DNA of 64,000 nucleotides from the NCBI GenBank assembly GCA_963662985.1, contig OY760066.1, forward strand, positions 372,001 through 436,000, read 5' to 3'. This DNA is from G963662985 sp963662985. GTDB taxonomy: Bacteria; Chloroflexota; Anaerolineae; Anaerolineales; UBA11579. The notes under the pieces are model-generated. The model saw only the letters and a list, made by a program, of their open reading frames with translations. It searched no databases and was not told the DNA's origin. Both the position numbers and the translations under genes were made by a program. Below, in pieces: positions 8,121 through 17,721 of the stretch. Position 1 is the first letter of the stretch. The number at the start of each line of letters is the position of its first letter.

Positions 8121-9165
8121 TCCAAAATCAAAGCCCAACATCACCCATCTTGGATTCCGATTCTTAGGCGTCATTATCGCCCTTGGTTTCACCATGCTGC
8201 TTCTCATTCTCACCGATGCCCCTCCTTTGGAAGCATTCCGGCAAATTTTTCTCGGTGCCTTTGGCAAATGGAAACGTTTCGCCGATGTCCTTGTTGCCTT
8301 TGTACCCCTTTTGTTAGCCACTGCCGGCCTCTTATTCACCTACACCACCGGCCTCTGGAACATCGGCATTGAAGGGCAAATCGCTTTCGGCGCCATTTTC
8401 ACTACCGGTGCTCTCCGCATTATGCAAGATACTACTTTACCCATTCCCTTCATTCTCACACTCGCCATCGTAGCTGGTGCTCTTGGCGGTATGCTTTGGG
8501 CGCTTTTGGCTGGCGTTCTCCGTGTCTTTGGCGGGGTCAATGAAATCTTCGGCGGTCTTGGTCTCAATTTTGTTGCCACATCCGTGGTCATTTGGCTCAT
8601 TTTTGGCCCTTGGAAGCGCCCTGGTGTCGCCTCCATGTCTGGAACGGACACCTTTGATAAATCCCTTTGGCTACCCATGATCTCCGGTACCCGTCTCAGT
8701 TTGGTCGCCCTCATTATTGGCATCGTAGCTATCTTCCTCACTTGGTTCCTCATTAAAAAAGTATACTTTGGCATTAAGCTCAAAGCCGTTGGACACAATC
8801 CCAAAGCAGCCGACCTCAGTGGTGTTTCTTCAGTAAAATACATGCTTCTTGCTTTTATCTTCTGTGGCATTTTTGCCGGCTTGGCAGGCGCTTTGCAAGT
8901 CACTGCCGTTTACCATCGTCTCATCCCCTCCATCTCTTCTGGTTACGGTTACACAGGTATGATGGTTGCTATGCTCGTCAATTTTCAACCCCTATTGGTC
9001 ACCCCCATTGCCCTCTTTTTCGCCATTCTCAACATTGGCAGCATCCAGCTTCCCATTGTCCTCAAACTTGATTCCAATCTCTCTGGTGTTCTCCAAGGCG
9101 CATTAGTCCTCTTTGTTCTTTTAGCTGAAGGGGTGCGAGAAAAAATCGCAGGAAGGAACAACTAA
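8107..9165 (+). CDS. Nucleoside ABC transporter permease 1
   Basis: 352 residues with about ten membrane segments. The ATG at 8107 is chosen because GGAGG at 8094-8098 gives an eight-base spacing; an upstream in-frame TTG at 8092 would lie inside that site. The motif GLWNIGIEGQIAFGA near residue 80 is typical of BPD_transp_2 permeases of BMP systems. The first 14 bases overlap the ATPase gene, indicating coupling. It forms a heterodimeric channel with the next product. Confidence 0.87.
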   Translation: MPTVDPKSKPNITHLGFRFLGVIIALGFTMLLLILTDAPPLEAFRQIFLGAFGKWKRFADVLVAFVPLLLATAGLLFTYTTGLWNIGIEGQIAFGAIFTTGALRIMQDTTLPIPFILTLAIVAGALGGMLWALLAGVLRVFGGVNEIFGGLGLNFVATSVVIWLIFGPWKRPGVASMSGTDTFDKSLWLPMISGTRLSLVALIIGIVAIFLTWFLIKKVYFGIKLKAVGHNPKAADLSGVSSVKYMLLAFIFCGIFAGLAGALQVTAVYHRLIPSISSGYGYTGMMVAMLVNFQPLLVTPIALFFAILNIGSIQLPIVLKLDSNLSGVLQGALVLFVLLAEGVREKIAGRNN

Positions 9166-9166
9166 C

Positions 9167-10165
9167 ATGACATTTGAAACCATCATCATCGGCCTCGGTA
9201 GTGTTCTCTCCATCGCCTCGCCCATCGTCATCGCCGCCATTGGTGAAACTTATACAGAACGTGCCGGTATCATCAATCTCTCTGCCAACGGCACCATCCT
9301 TCTCACTGCCATGTCTGGCTTTGTATTTGCCGTCAAAACAGAATCCGTCCTCGTTGGTATGCTTGGTGGCGCCTTGCTCGGTGGCTTTGTTGCCCTCATC
9401 ATCGCCTTTTCTTCCATTTATCTCAAGCGTTCCCAAGTTGCCGTCGGCTTTGTCCTCACCTTGCTCACCGCCGATCTCGCCTATTTTCTAGGCTCTCCCT
9501 TCATGGGAATCAGCGGACCCCGCATTTATTCCACCCCCATCCCCCTCTTATCGGACATCCCCGTCATCGGCACCTTGTTTTTTAATCACAACATTATGGT
9601 CTACGTTTCGTTTTTGATCATTATCTTCTCCCAATTCTATTTTTACAAAACAGGTCCCGGGCTCATCCTACGTGGTATCGGAGACAATCCCCAAGCCGCC
9701 TTTGTGCGCGGTGCCAACGTCAATCGCCTCCGCTACATCTACACTTTCATTGGCGGTGCTATGATTGGTCTCGCCGGCCCTATGTATTCACTCGGTCTCA
9801 AAGCCGGCTGGAAGGGCACCATCTCCGGTCTTGACGGCATCGGTTGGATTGCCCTCGCCATCACCATTTTTGGCGGTTGGGATCCTCTCAAAGTTGCCTT
9901 CGGAGCTTATTTCTTTGCCCTCTTGCAATGGCTCGGTATCTTCTTGCAACCCTATCTCCCCAACATCCCCTCCCAAGTTTTGCAAGTGGCCCCCTTCCCC
10001 CTCATGATCCTCACCTTGCTCTTTGTAAAAATTGGAGACGCTCAATGGGTCGAAGACATACTCGTCAAACTGCCCGAAAAGCCTCGTCAACGCATCCGCA
10101 AGCTCATCAACAGTCTGCAAAACGCCGCTCCCTCAGCACTGGGCAGCATCTTTGAAAGAAAATAA
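9167..10165 (+). CDS. Nucleoside ABC transporter permease 2
   Basis: 332 residues, multi-pass. GETYTERAGIINLSANGTIL at residues 24-43 is the characteristic N-terminal signature of the second BMP-system permease. GDNPQAAFVRGANVNRLRY (about residue 170) is the cytoplasmic EAA-like loop that contacts the ATPase. It starts one base after the preceding stop. A strong terminator nine bases after its stop closes the four-gene operon. Confidence 0.87.
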   Translation: MTFETIIIGLGSVLSIASPIVIAAIGETYTERAGIINLSANGTILLTAMSGFVFAVKTESVLVGMLGGALLGGFVALIIAFSSIYLKRSQVAVGFVLTLLTADLAYFLGSPFMGISGPRIYSTPIPLLSDIPVIGTLFFNHNIMVYVSFLIIIFSQFYFYKTGPGLILRGIGDNPQAAFVRGANVNRLRYIYTFIGGAMIGLAGPMYSLGLKAGWKGTISGLDGIGWIALAITIFGGWDPLKVAFGAYFFALLQWLGIFLQPYLPNIPSQVLQVAPFPLMILTLLFVKIGDAQWVEDILVKLPEKPRQRIRKLINSLQNAAPSALGSIFERK

Positions 10166-10173
10166 AAAAAAAG

Positions 10174-10213
10174 AGAAGTGATCGCCGCACGGAAAGGAAC
10201 GATCACTTCTTTT
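10174..10213 (+). terminator. Terminator of the nucleoside transporter operon
   Basis: AGAAGTGATCG (10174-10184) pairs perfectly with CGATCACTTCT (10200-10210), followed by T residues. Confidence 0.88.
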
Positions 10214-10224
10214 GAATTAAATAT

Positions 10225-10259
10225 AAAAAAGGCTGCCACTTGAGGAGAAAACAGCCTTT
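10225..10259 (-). terminator. Terminator of the small minus-strand membrane protein gene
   Basis: AAAGGCTG (10228-10235) pairs with CAGCCTTT (10252-10259). On the minus strand the stem runs into a T-run (A-run at 10225-10230). Confidence 0.75.
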
Positions 10260-10310
10260 CTGCAAAAGAGATTGAAACAACCTCCTTCGAATTTTGACTT
10301 CTATCTGAGC

Positions 10311-10517
10311 TTAGAAGCCAAAGTCCAACCAATTGGTTCCAAAGATAATAGAAGCAGCCATCACCACAAAAATGATGAACAAAATTGTGCCGCATCCACA
10401 TCCAATACATCCACCTCGTTGATACCCAAAAGTTTTTTGAAGCCAATCAAACACCTTATCAAGCAAAAACAGCTTCAACAATCCTGATAAACATCCGGGA
10501 CCTGGTTTATTATTCAT
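10311..10517 (-). CDS. Small cysteine/glycine-rich membrane protein of unknown function
   Basis: 68 residues from an ATG at 10517 preceded by GAAAGGAA at a suitable distance; a longer frame upstream is not needed. The N-terminal half is amphipathic (LSGLLKLFLLDKVFDWLQKT). A Gly/Cys motif follows (GGCIGCGCG, residues 39-47), then one membrane segment (TILFIIFVVMAASIIF). A dedicated terminator supports it as a real gene. The three closely spaced cysteines could bind metal or be acylated, but that is conjecture; I do not recognise the family. Confidence 0.6.
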   Translation of the reverse strand: MNNKPGPGCLSGLLKLFLLDKVFDWLQKTFGYQRGGCIGCGCGTILFIIFVVMAASIIFGTNWLDFGF

Positions 10518-10702
10518 TTTTTTATAATTCCTTTCAAGTATTTTTTCACACCTTTTGAGAATATATACGTCCACACTCAAAAAAAGTTTCAAAATTCATA
10601 CAAAATTTTTACACAAATATCATATTTTATTCATCATTTTGAAACCATGCTTTGATAGAATAGACCGGTAAATACAATAAGATTTCATACAAGAGGAATA
10701 AA

Positions 10703-11473
10703 ATGCAAAAAACAACATCTGACCATCAATTTCATCAACGTTTAGAAAACGTTCCCAATTTATATTATCTCGATGATAAAGGAGCCATGATTTGGCTCAT
10801 CGTCGGTAGTCAAAAAGCGCTTGTTATCGATTCTGCTTATGGGAATGTCGATATTCCTGCCGCTGCCCAACAAATCACAGACAAACCCTTAATTTTTGTC
10901 AACACCCATGTCCATCATGACCATGCCAAAGGCGACTATCAATTTGAAACCGTTTATGCACACCAAGACGACATTTTCCTATTTGAAAAAACCAAAAAAC
11001 GTCTCAAAGATGAGTTCAAACTTCCTCAAAACATCATCCCCATTCAAGACGGTCACATCTTCGACCTTGGCGATATCCAAATCAAAGCCATCCATCTCCC
11101 CGGTCACACTCCCGGTTCCATTGGCCTTTGTTATCCCCAAGCCCGCGCCATCATCTGTGGTGATGCCATCATGCCCGAACACTGGAACCACCTCGGTCAC
11201 TCCACATCTCTTGAAGTTTTTGTCAACAGCATGAAACATCTCAACGCCCTCGAATCAGACTATGACACCCTCCTCATGTCTCATGGTAAAACAGGCCTTG
11301 CTCTCAAATTTGATCTCTCCAAAAAGCTCCAAATCATTGCAGAAAAGATTATCTCAGGCGAACTGATCGGCGAACCCATGCAAGACCCTTACGGGCAACC
11401 TGCTCACTTTGTCGTCTACCAAGGCACAAAAATGTTATATAACCCTGACCGCCTCACCGGACAACGAAAATAG
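10703..11473 (+). CDS. Metallo-beta-lactamase fold hydrolase
   Basis: 256 residues. NTHVHHDHAKGD (about residues 70-81) carries the HxHxDH metal site. GHTPGSIGL (about residue 134) supplies the next His, CGDA (about 152) the bridging Asp, and SHGKTG (about 192) the last His. No lactamase-specific residues are evident, so it is a general MBL-fold hydrolase, perhaps a thioesterase or lactonase. The site AGAGGAATAA precedes the ATG. It is monocistronic and followed by an AT-rich spacer and an IS element. Confidence 0.82.
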   Translation: MQKTTSDHQFHQRLENVPNLYYLDDKGAMIWLIVGSQKALVIDSAYGNVDIPAAAQQITDKPLIFVNTHVHHDHAKGDYQFETVYAHQDDIFLFEKTKKRLKDEFKLPQNIIPIQDGHIFDLGDIQIKAIHLPGHTPGSIGLCYPQARAIICGDAIMPEHWNHLGHSTSLEVFVNSMKHLNALESDYDTLLMSHGKTGLALKFDLSKKLQIIAEKIISGELIGEPMQDPYGQPAHFVVYQGTKMLYNPDRLTGQRK

Positions 11474-11641
11474 AATAAATGGTATTAATTATTTAATGAG
11501 TGATGCCTTATTTTTTAGAAGGTAAAGTTGTACAATATAAATATTCTTTATTAACTTTTTTGTTCTAAAATCTAATTAAACAAATTTTATTTAGAAATAT
11601 CAAATTAAAATTTTGAAAAGTAGAAAAACATATTAAACTTG

Positions 11642-11665
11642 GATTCAAGTCTCAAGTGCAACAGA
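11642..11665. repeat. IS30 left terminal inverted repeat
   Basis: It begins GATTCAAGTCTCAAGTGCAA and differs from the other end at repeat positions 10 and 23. The transposase stop codon lies inside it. Confidence 0.85.
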
Positions 11666-12598
11666 CTGATGCTCAAAGAATACTTCATGGGGAGTGCGAT
11701 AGTCAAGTCTTTTGCGAGGTCGATGGTTTAATCGATGCATGATGAAACTAATTTCATCATCAGTGACATTATCCAAGCGCCTATGTTTAGGTAAATATTG
11801 TCTAATCAATCCATTTGTATTTTCGTTAGTACCTCGTTCCCATGAAGCATTAGGATGAGCAAAATAAACATCAATTTTTGCTTTTTCTTTTATATCTTCA
11901 TGCTTTGCAAATTCTTTCCCATTATCTACTGTGAGTGTTTTCACATGCGGTACTGAATTGAGTAAAACAACTGCCATGTCTGCCGCTAGTTGAGCTTCTC
12001 TTTTATTGAGCTGCCCCATTAGGGTATAGCCAGATTTACGATCTACTAGCGTTAAGATTGCTCCCTTATGCTTGTTTCCAACGATTGTGTCACCTTCCCA
12101 GTCACCGAGCCGTTCCCGCCTGTCTATTTCCTCTGGTCGCTTCTCTATACTGACTGCATTAGGTATTTTTCCTCTTCGATCATAGCTTCCTGTGCGTTTT
12201 CGATATTTTTTTTGACATCTTAAGTGCGTATGTAAATTACCACCATTACGTTTATCTGCATAAATGTATTGATAAATACTTTCATGACTCACTTTAATGC
12301 CTTCTTTTTTCAAATCATTCGATATTTGCTCTGGGCTCATATCAAATGCTATTCGCTCTTTTACCGCTTCCCATTCTTCCGCTTTGATTCTTTTTTTACT
12401 TTTTTTGTTCCGCTCCACCGCCATTTCATGTGCTTGTTTGGGTCGATATCCTTTTTTGCCTTTGTTTCGCTTTAATTCCCGATTTATTGTTGATCGATGC
12501 ACTCCTAAGAAGTTTGCTATTTTTGCTTCCGTTTTTCCTATTTTCAATAATGTATATATCTGGTATCTTTGTTCTTGAGCGAGTTGTTTGTAGGTCAT
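11645..12598 (-). CDS. IS30 family transposase
   Basis: 317 residues, full length. The N-terminal helix-turn-helix (EAKIANFLGVHRSTINREL, residues 24-42) binds the ends. The DDE core follows: LGDWEGDTIVGN (first Asp, about residue 165), TLTVDNGKEF (second Asp, about 220) and ERGTNENTNGLIRQY (catalytic Glu, about 255). No frameshift or stop interrupts it, so the element may still be active. The ribosome-binding site GGAGAAAAAA precedes the ATG at 12598. Confidence 0.92.
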   Translation of the reverse strand: MTYKQLAQEQRYQIYTLLKIGKTEAKIANFLGVHRSTINRELKRNKGKKGYRPKQAHEMAVERNKKSKKRIKAEEWEAVKERIAFDMSPEQISNDLKKEGIKVSHESIYQYIYADKRNGGNLHTHLRCQKKYRKRTGSYDRRGKIPNAVSIEKRPEEIDRRERLGDWEGDTIVGNKHKGAILTLVDRKSGYTLMGQLNKREAQLAADMAVVLLNSVPHVKTLTVDNGKEFAKHEDIKEKAKIDVYFAHPNASWERGTNENTNGLIRQYLPKHRRLDNVTDDEISFIMHRLNHRPRKRLDYRTPHEVFFEHQSVALET

Positions 12599-12667
12599 TT
12601 TTTTCTCCTTTGACTTTGTCGGTCTTGGAGAATTATCCTACATCTGCTCGCTTTTTGCTTTCCTATC

Positions 12668-12691
12668 TTTGTTGCACTTGAAACTTGAATC
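12668..12691. repeat. IS30 right terminal inverted repeat
   Basis: Reverse complement begins GATTCAAGTTTCAAGTGCAA and matches the left end at 22 of 24 positions. Confidence 0.85.
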
Positions 12692-12762
12692 TAAGAAATA
12701 AAAAAAATATATAAAAGAAAAAAATCAATTTAAAGAATATTTATTAATTAAAGGAGAGGGTT

Positions 12763-14600
12763 TTGATTAAGATTTTAGAGGCTAGGATTCAACGATTTAG
12801 ATCAATAATAGATATGAGCTTTAAGATTGATGAGTCTTTTAATATATAATTGCAATTTGTGGAAAGAATAATGTAGGTAAAACAAATACTTTAAGAGCGA
12901 TATCTCTATTTTTTAATCCTGAAGAATATGACAAAAATACAGATATCCCAGAATTAAAAAATGCTACTTGGGGAGGAGCTGTTCATCCGAAAATTACTTT
13001 AACTTTTCTAAATGAGAGTGATAAATATCTTTATAAAATAACCAGAGATATAAAATATGTTTTTGAAGAAGAAGGTGATGGTTTATCAGGTTATAAAAAG
13101 AAATACAAAAAAAAAGAGAGAAAAATTGATCTTCAAGAGAAAGAATTAAAAAATTTTTTGGATAATATTGAGTTTATCAATATTGAATCAATCAATTTAA
13201 TTATTCCAGATTTAATTTCAGATATTTCTAATGATATGATTTCACTTGAATATGATAGAGCGAGATTTACACATAATAAACAAACTTTACGTGATGCATA
13301 TATTTCATATACTGAAGGTTTACAAGATGTACTAGATGAATTTGCAAATAAAATATCAAGTGTTTTTTCTGACTTTAAAGAAGATTGGGGTGTTAGGTTT
13401 TCAGTTCCTAAAAATGCTGATAAATTTAGAGATTTAATTTCGGATGATGTTGAATTAAATATAGATGATACTGGAAGTGTTGGTATTGAAGATAAGGGAT
13501 CAGGGTTACAAAGACTAGCGATAATTCTGTTACAATTTGAAGTTATTGCTAGGTTAAATAGACAAAAATCACCTATTATATTTATTGATGAACCAGATTT
13601 ATATCTTCATGAAAGTTTACAAAGGAAACTTTTAAATTTTTTACAAGATAAATCAAGTTCTTTACAAATTTTATACACTACTCATTCTAAGATTTTTATC
13701 GATACATATAAAATGAAAAATATTATTCTTCTTGACGCAGAAATATCATCTCAATATGTTAAACGTAGGAATAAAAATGTAAATGTTGTAAGAACTGAAG
13801 TTGTGGATATATCGAGTGATGATGGGTATAAAATGGTATGCGATCATTTAGGTATTGAGCAAGAAACATATGAATTATTAGAAAAAATAAATTTACTTGT
13901 TGAGGGTGAATGTGATAAAAAATATTTTTCCGAATTAATTAACTATTTTGGCCTTAGTAATATAAATATTATTCCAGCGCGTGGAGTAAATAATATTGAA
14001 AAATACTTAAGTTTTTATAATTCTTATTATAATAACTATAGTAGTTATAAACCAAAAATAAAAGTGGTTTTAGACAATGACTTAGCAGGAAGAAATGCTT
14101 ATAAATTAATTTCAAATAAAAATAAAAAAAATACTTACAATAATTTGATTGTTACTGTTCATTTACTACCGAATTTTTTAGGTAATGTTGCCGACCCAAA
14201 CAACTTGGATCATTGTAAGACAAATAATGAGGTTGAAGATTTTTTATATCCAGAAGTTTTTGTATACTTAGTCAATCAATTATTATCAAAAAAAGGAATG
14301 ATACCAATTGATATTAAAAAGACATGTGATCAAATAAAACAAATCTCATTTAAAAATGCAGGAATTTTATCTCTTTGCGAACATAATAAAAACGCGAAAA
14401 ATCCTGAATCTGGAAATGAAATTTCTTTTATTTACTCAGATTCTTCATCAAGTTCAGTAAAAGAAGGATTAGCTAGTATCTTTACTATCGAAGGTAATAG
14501 GGAAATAATAAGAATATTGGATTTAAATAATGAAAATTATCCTGAAGTAAAAAAATTTTTAGAACAGCTTGTAATAATAAATGAAGATTTAGATAACTAA
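12763..14600 (+). pseudogene. OLD-family ATPase/TOPRIM nuclease, single frameshift in the N-terminus
   Basis: A TTG start at 12763, preceded by AAGGAGAGGG, opens a frame of 28 codons (KILEARIQRFRSIIDMSF, a typical SMC/OLD ATPase start) that stops at 12847. The next frame resumes directly with AICGKNNVGKTNTLRAI (Walker A) and stays open to 14600. One indel in the AATATATAATTG stretch therefore splits an otherwise intact gene. The remainder has the ABC-like FIDEPDLYLHES (Walker B) and TTHSK. The TOPRIM domain then has LLVEGECDKKYF (Glu) and VVLDNDLAGR (Asp-x-Asp), as in Gabija GajA and other OLD nucleases. The DNA is very AT-rich and abuts the IS30 element, suggesting acquired defence DNA. Sequencing error is an alternative to true inactivation. 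Confidence 0.8.
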
Positions 14601-14669
14601 TCATAATTTAAAAAATAATAAATAATATAAAAAAATTTTAGTTTAAACTAATAATATAGGAAAGAAAAT

Positions 14670-15035
14670 ATGTCAGAACTTGCTGCCACCATGGTTTGGA
14701 CCTTTGTCAGAGAAGTAAAAGTGCCATCAGACGTAACCAATCTATTAGTCAATGAAGAAAAAGCTATTGCTGCCTATGCTACCATCCGCGATGTAGCCAT
14801 CATCACCAACAAACGCATCATCATCAAAGACAAGCAGGGCATCACCGGCAAAAAAGTAGAAATCTACACCATTCCTTTTAAATCGATTGTAATGTATTCT
14901 TCAGAAAATGCCGGCACGTTAGATTTTAATGCTGAACTTGAATTATGGACTCGTGTGGGTCGTTTCAAGCTCAATCTCAAAAAAGGGGTTGATATCCGCA
15001 AATTAGACAAGATCATCGCCGAATCAATTCTCTAA
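14670..15035 (+). CDS. Bacterial PH-domain protein (bPH type)
   Basis: 121 residues, one domain. RDVAIITNKRIIIKDKQGI (about residues 47-65) and the beta-strand succession KVEIYTIPFKSIVMYSSENA match the bacterial pleckstrin-homology fold found in small cytosolic YvbH-like proteins. The C-terminal helix (GVDIRKLDKIIAESIL) closes the barrel. Base composition returns to the chromosomal norm, unlike the OLD-type gene 70 bases upstream. No partner is evident, and the ligand is unknown. Confidence 0.75.
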   Translation: MSELAATMVWTFVREVKVPSDVTNLLVNEEKAIAAYATIRDVAIITNKRIIIKDKQGITGKKVEIYTIPFKSIVMYSSENAGTLDFNAELELWTRVGRFKLNLKKGVDIRKLDKIIAESIL

Positions 15036-15040
15036 AAAAA

Positions 15041-15071
15041 GAAAAAGACAATCATTTGATTGTCCTTTTTT
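15041..15071. terminator. Bidirectional terminator between convergent genes
   Basis: GACAATCA (15047-15054) and TGATTGTC (15057-15064) are flanked by an A-run on the left and a T-run on the right, serving the PH-domain gene and the minus-strand AlgX-like gene. Confidence 0.8.
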
Positions 15072-16171
15072 TATTCCAAAACTGAAACATCTGTGAACTG
15101 CATCAACGTATCCACAATCCGCCGTTCCACAATTTCCAAGATCACCTCATCCGGATCATAATCTTCAATCATTTTTTCTAATTCACCAACATTCTCATCC
15201 AACAAAACATGATAATAATGCACCACATACACCTCAGAATACAGCGCTGAAAAATAATCTAACTGCGCAAAAGCAAAAGAATCCCGCAGCAAAAAAACCG
15301 TCTTATCATACAACGCATTTTCATTCTTCATCAAAAACAAAGCTCGCCAATCAGAATTTTGAGTCAACTTAATTTCTTCGTATGAAGACAAAACTGGATC
15401 AAAAATCACACTAACTTCAGAGTCTTCAAAATCAACTGCGCGGATCAATCCTGCTAAATCAGGGGTGCTATAAAATGGTTCAATAGAAATCTCTTCATAG
15501 TCAGGAAAATTCTTAATATTTTCATGCGCCAAATATCCTTTAAACCCCGCATATCCACCAAAGTCATTCCAATGCGAATCCCCTTTATAATACAGATAAT
15601 CTTCTAGTGTAGGTCCCACAGACTCCCGTGCTTCTAGCAGAATAGGGGTCATATCGAGCACATATTCATCAAGTCCAGCCTCACGCACCCGCTCCATGAA
15701 CACTTCTCGCGGAGTGATTCCCGTCCGTGTAATCCGCTTCGGAACATAATCATGATAAACTGTTGTTTTATCCGGTGGAATCATCAACAGAAAATCAATC
15801 CCATTTCCCTCGAAATAATTCACCAATCCATTCAATCGCTCGACTGCCAACGAATAATGAGAATCATCAAACTCTCGCAATCCGCGGAACGCATCCAACT
15901 CCCGATCATTACTATTCGCAATAAACAAAAACCCTTCTTTTCCCAAGATAGCAATCTCTTCATCAGGGGAGATTCCCAGCCCCAAAAACAGCTTAGTATA
16001 ATAAGTTTCTGCACCCTGCTTCTTAAACAAATGTGCATCGAAATATTGCTTAAAAGAATCCGTAGAATCAAAATTTTTCAATGAAATCTCATCGTCAAAC
16101 AATCCCAACATCGGAACCCAAAAGATCAAAAAGAAAAATACCATAACAATCACAGAAAAATATTTTTTCAT
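15071..16171 (-). CDS. AlgX/AlgJ-like SGNH O-acetyltransferase-associated protein
   Basis: 366 residues. An N-terminal membrane anchor (residues 4-24) is followed by an extracytoplasmic SGNH domain. LGKEGFLFIANSND near residue 80 is the entry motif of the ALGX domain. KGDSHWNDFGGYAGF (about residue 198) supplies the Asp-x-His block and FLLRDSFAFAQLDY (about 293) the nucleophile Ser. Proteins of this class take acetyl groups handed over by an MBOAT membrane protein and place them on exopolysaccharide. The MBOAT gene lies nine bases upstream in the same operon, which supports the pairing. Polysaccharide identity unknown. Confidence 0.8.
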   Translation of the reverse strand: MKKYFSVIVMVFFFLIFWVPMLGLFDDEISLKNFDSTDSFKQYFDAHLFKKQGAETYYTKLFLGLGISPDEEIAILGKEGFLFIANSNDRELDAFRGLREFDDSHYSLAVERLNGLVNYFEGNGIDFLLMIPPDKTTVYHDYVPKRITRTGITPREVFMERVREAGLDEYVLDMTPILLEARESVGPTLEDYLYYKGDSHWNDFGGYAGFKGYLAHENIKNFPDYEEISIEPFYSTPDLAGLIRAVDFEDSEVSVIFDPVLSSYEEIKLTQNSDWRALFLMKNENALYDKTVFLLRDSFAFAQLDYFSALYSEVYVVHYYHVLLDENVGELEKMIEDYDPDEVILEIVERRIVDTLMQFTDVSVLE

Positions 16172-16180
16172 TTATTCCCT

Positions 16181-17647
16181 CTAAAACTCCGCATATAAAA
16201 ATGGTTGATAAATGCCATTATAAAGCTGCATAAAACTCAATCCCAGCAACAAAAACAACACAAAAACATACCCAACCTCAAAGACCCAATGCCTACTCAC
16301 ACTCCACTGATACAACTGCTTAAAAATCCCCGCACTAATCAAAATCGAAACTCCCACAACCAACACCATATCAATTCTCGAAAATTCAATCAAACCCCGA
16401 TATAAAATCCCATTAAAATCTTGCGGAATAAATAGCACCGAGAAAAATCGACGAATCTCAGCAAAAGAATCTAAACGGAAGAATACCCATCCCAAATTCA
16501 CCACCAAAATCAGATACAAGTGTTGAACCAGCCCCGGCAATCTACGTAACCATTTTTTCAAAAACAACACCTCAAGGCTCAAAAACACCCCATGCCACAA
16601 TCCCCACAAAACAAAATTCCACGAATTTCCATGCCACAACCCACTCACTAAAAATGTCAGCAGCAATCCCAAAACCTGAAACATCCATCTAGGTTGTTTG
16701 CGTCGTGTCTGAAACTGAAAAGGCAACAAAATTGTATCCTGCAACCACTTACTCAAAGAAATATGCCAACGATTCCAAAACTCCTGAACAGATTTCGCCA
16801 AATAAGGCAAATTGAAGTTTTCCATCAACTCAAATCCAAAAATCTTCCCCAACCCAATCGCCATGTCAGAATACGAATCGAAATCAATATACAACTGCAA
16901 ACCAAACAGAAAAATTCCCGCCCAAGCCAAAGGAGCTGTCCATTCTTTCATATCCAAAGAAAACACCATCCCAGACATACTCTCCAAAATTCCCACCAAC
17001 AAAATCTTCTTATTCAATCCCATCACAAAACGTATCACCCCATCATACACTTGCGGCAAACGAAATTCCCGTTCACCCAATTGCGTTTGAAAGTGCTGAT
17101 ACCGTTCAATCGGGCCAGAAATAAACTTGGGGAAAAACAACACAAACAAACTAAACCGTAGAAAATTTTTCTCTGCCTCAATCTGTTGAGAGTGAATATC
17201 TACAAGATAGCGAATCAAAGTAAACGTATAAAAACTAATTCCCAAGGGGAAAATAATAGAAGAAAAAACAAAATTATCGAAAAATGGAACAGAAAAAACA
17301 TTCTCAAGCCCAGGAAAATATTTATAAAATCCTAGCACCAAAACATCCACAACAATCAAACCAATCAAACCAAATTTTCGAGACCGATTTTTTATCGGAG
17401 CGGAGGCTTGCCTTTGATGTGTCCCAATCAGAATCCCACCTATATAATTAATGAAAGTCATGATCACAGCAATCATCAAGAACTTCACAGATGCCCATGC
17501 CACAAAAACACAACTCATTGCCAACAACACCCCATTTTGCAAATTAACTCGCAAACTAGGCTTGCCTACAAGATAGAAAGCAAAGTACACCACAAAAGTA
17601 ACAGGTAAAAATAAAAACAAAAAAATTGTCGATCCAAACATTGTCAT
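16181..17647 (-). CDS. MBOAT family O-acyltransferase (AlgI/DltB-like)
   Basis: 488 residues with about twelve membrane segments. FPKFISGPIERYQHF (about residue 170), VQEFWNRWHISLSKWLQD (about 300) and FLVSGLWHGNSWNFVLWGLWHG (about 335) are the AlgI-type signatures, the last holding the conserved catalytic His. It moves acyl groups, usually acetyl, across the membrane to an external acceptor protein such as the AlgX-like product downstream. Start at 17647, or six bases later at 17641 (Met-Thr-Met), with the weak site GGGTAG; the second spacing is better. A TATAAT-like -10 lies about 40 bases upstream on the minus strand. Confidence 0.87.
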   Translation of the reverse strand: MTMFGSTIFLFLFLPVTFVVYFAFYLVGKPSLRVNLQNGVLLAMSCVFVAWASVKFLMIAVIMTFINYIGGILIGTHQRQASAPIKNRSRKFGLIGLIVVDVLVLGFYKYFPGLENVFSVPFFDNFVFSSIIFPLGISFYTFTLIRYLVDIHSQQIEAEKNFLRFSLFVLFFPKFISGPIERYQHFQTQLGEREFRLPQVYDGVIRFVMGLNKKILLVGILESMSGMVFSLDMKEWTAPLAWAGIFLFGLQLYIDFDSYSDMAIGLGKIFGFELMENFNLPYLAKSVQEFWNRWHISLSKWLQDTILLPFQFQTRRKQPRWMFQVLGLLLTFLVSGLWHGNSWNFVLWGLWHGVFLSLEVLFLKKWLRRLPGLVQHLYLILVVNLGWVFFRLDSFAEIRRFFSVLFIPQDFNGILYRGLIEFSRIDMVLVVGVSILISAGIFKQLYQWSVSRHWVFEVGYVFVLFLLLGLSFMQLYNGIYQPFLYAEF

Positions 17648-17721
17648 CTACCCAATCAAAATAAAATTGAAAATCTGAAGATAACAAATATTATACTGTG
17701 AAACCTATGATTCTTTTGAAT

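Larger units (their letters stand above)
11642..12691 (-). mobile_element. IS30-family insertion sequence
   Basis: About 1050 bp bounded by 24-base imperfect inverted repeats (11642-11665 and 12668-12691, 22 of 24 matching) enclosing one transposase gene on the minus strand. Size and organisation fit IS30 elements. I could not identify a clear target-site duplication next to the repeats, so the outermost base of each end may be off by one or two. It lies between the MBL hydrolase gene and the frameshifted OLD-type gene, in an AT-rich zone. Confidence 0.88.

Noticed and set aside
12843..12860. Programmed frameshift in the OLD-type gene
   Set aside because: No canonical slippery heptamer or downstream pseudoknot is evident; a simple indel is more economical.
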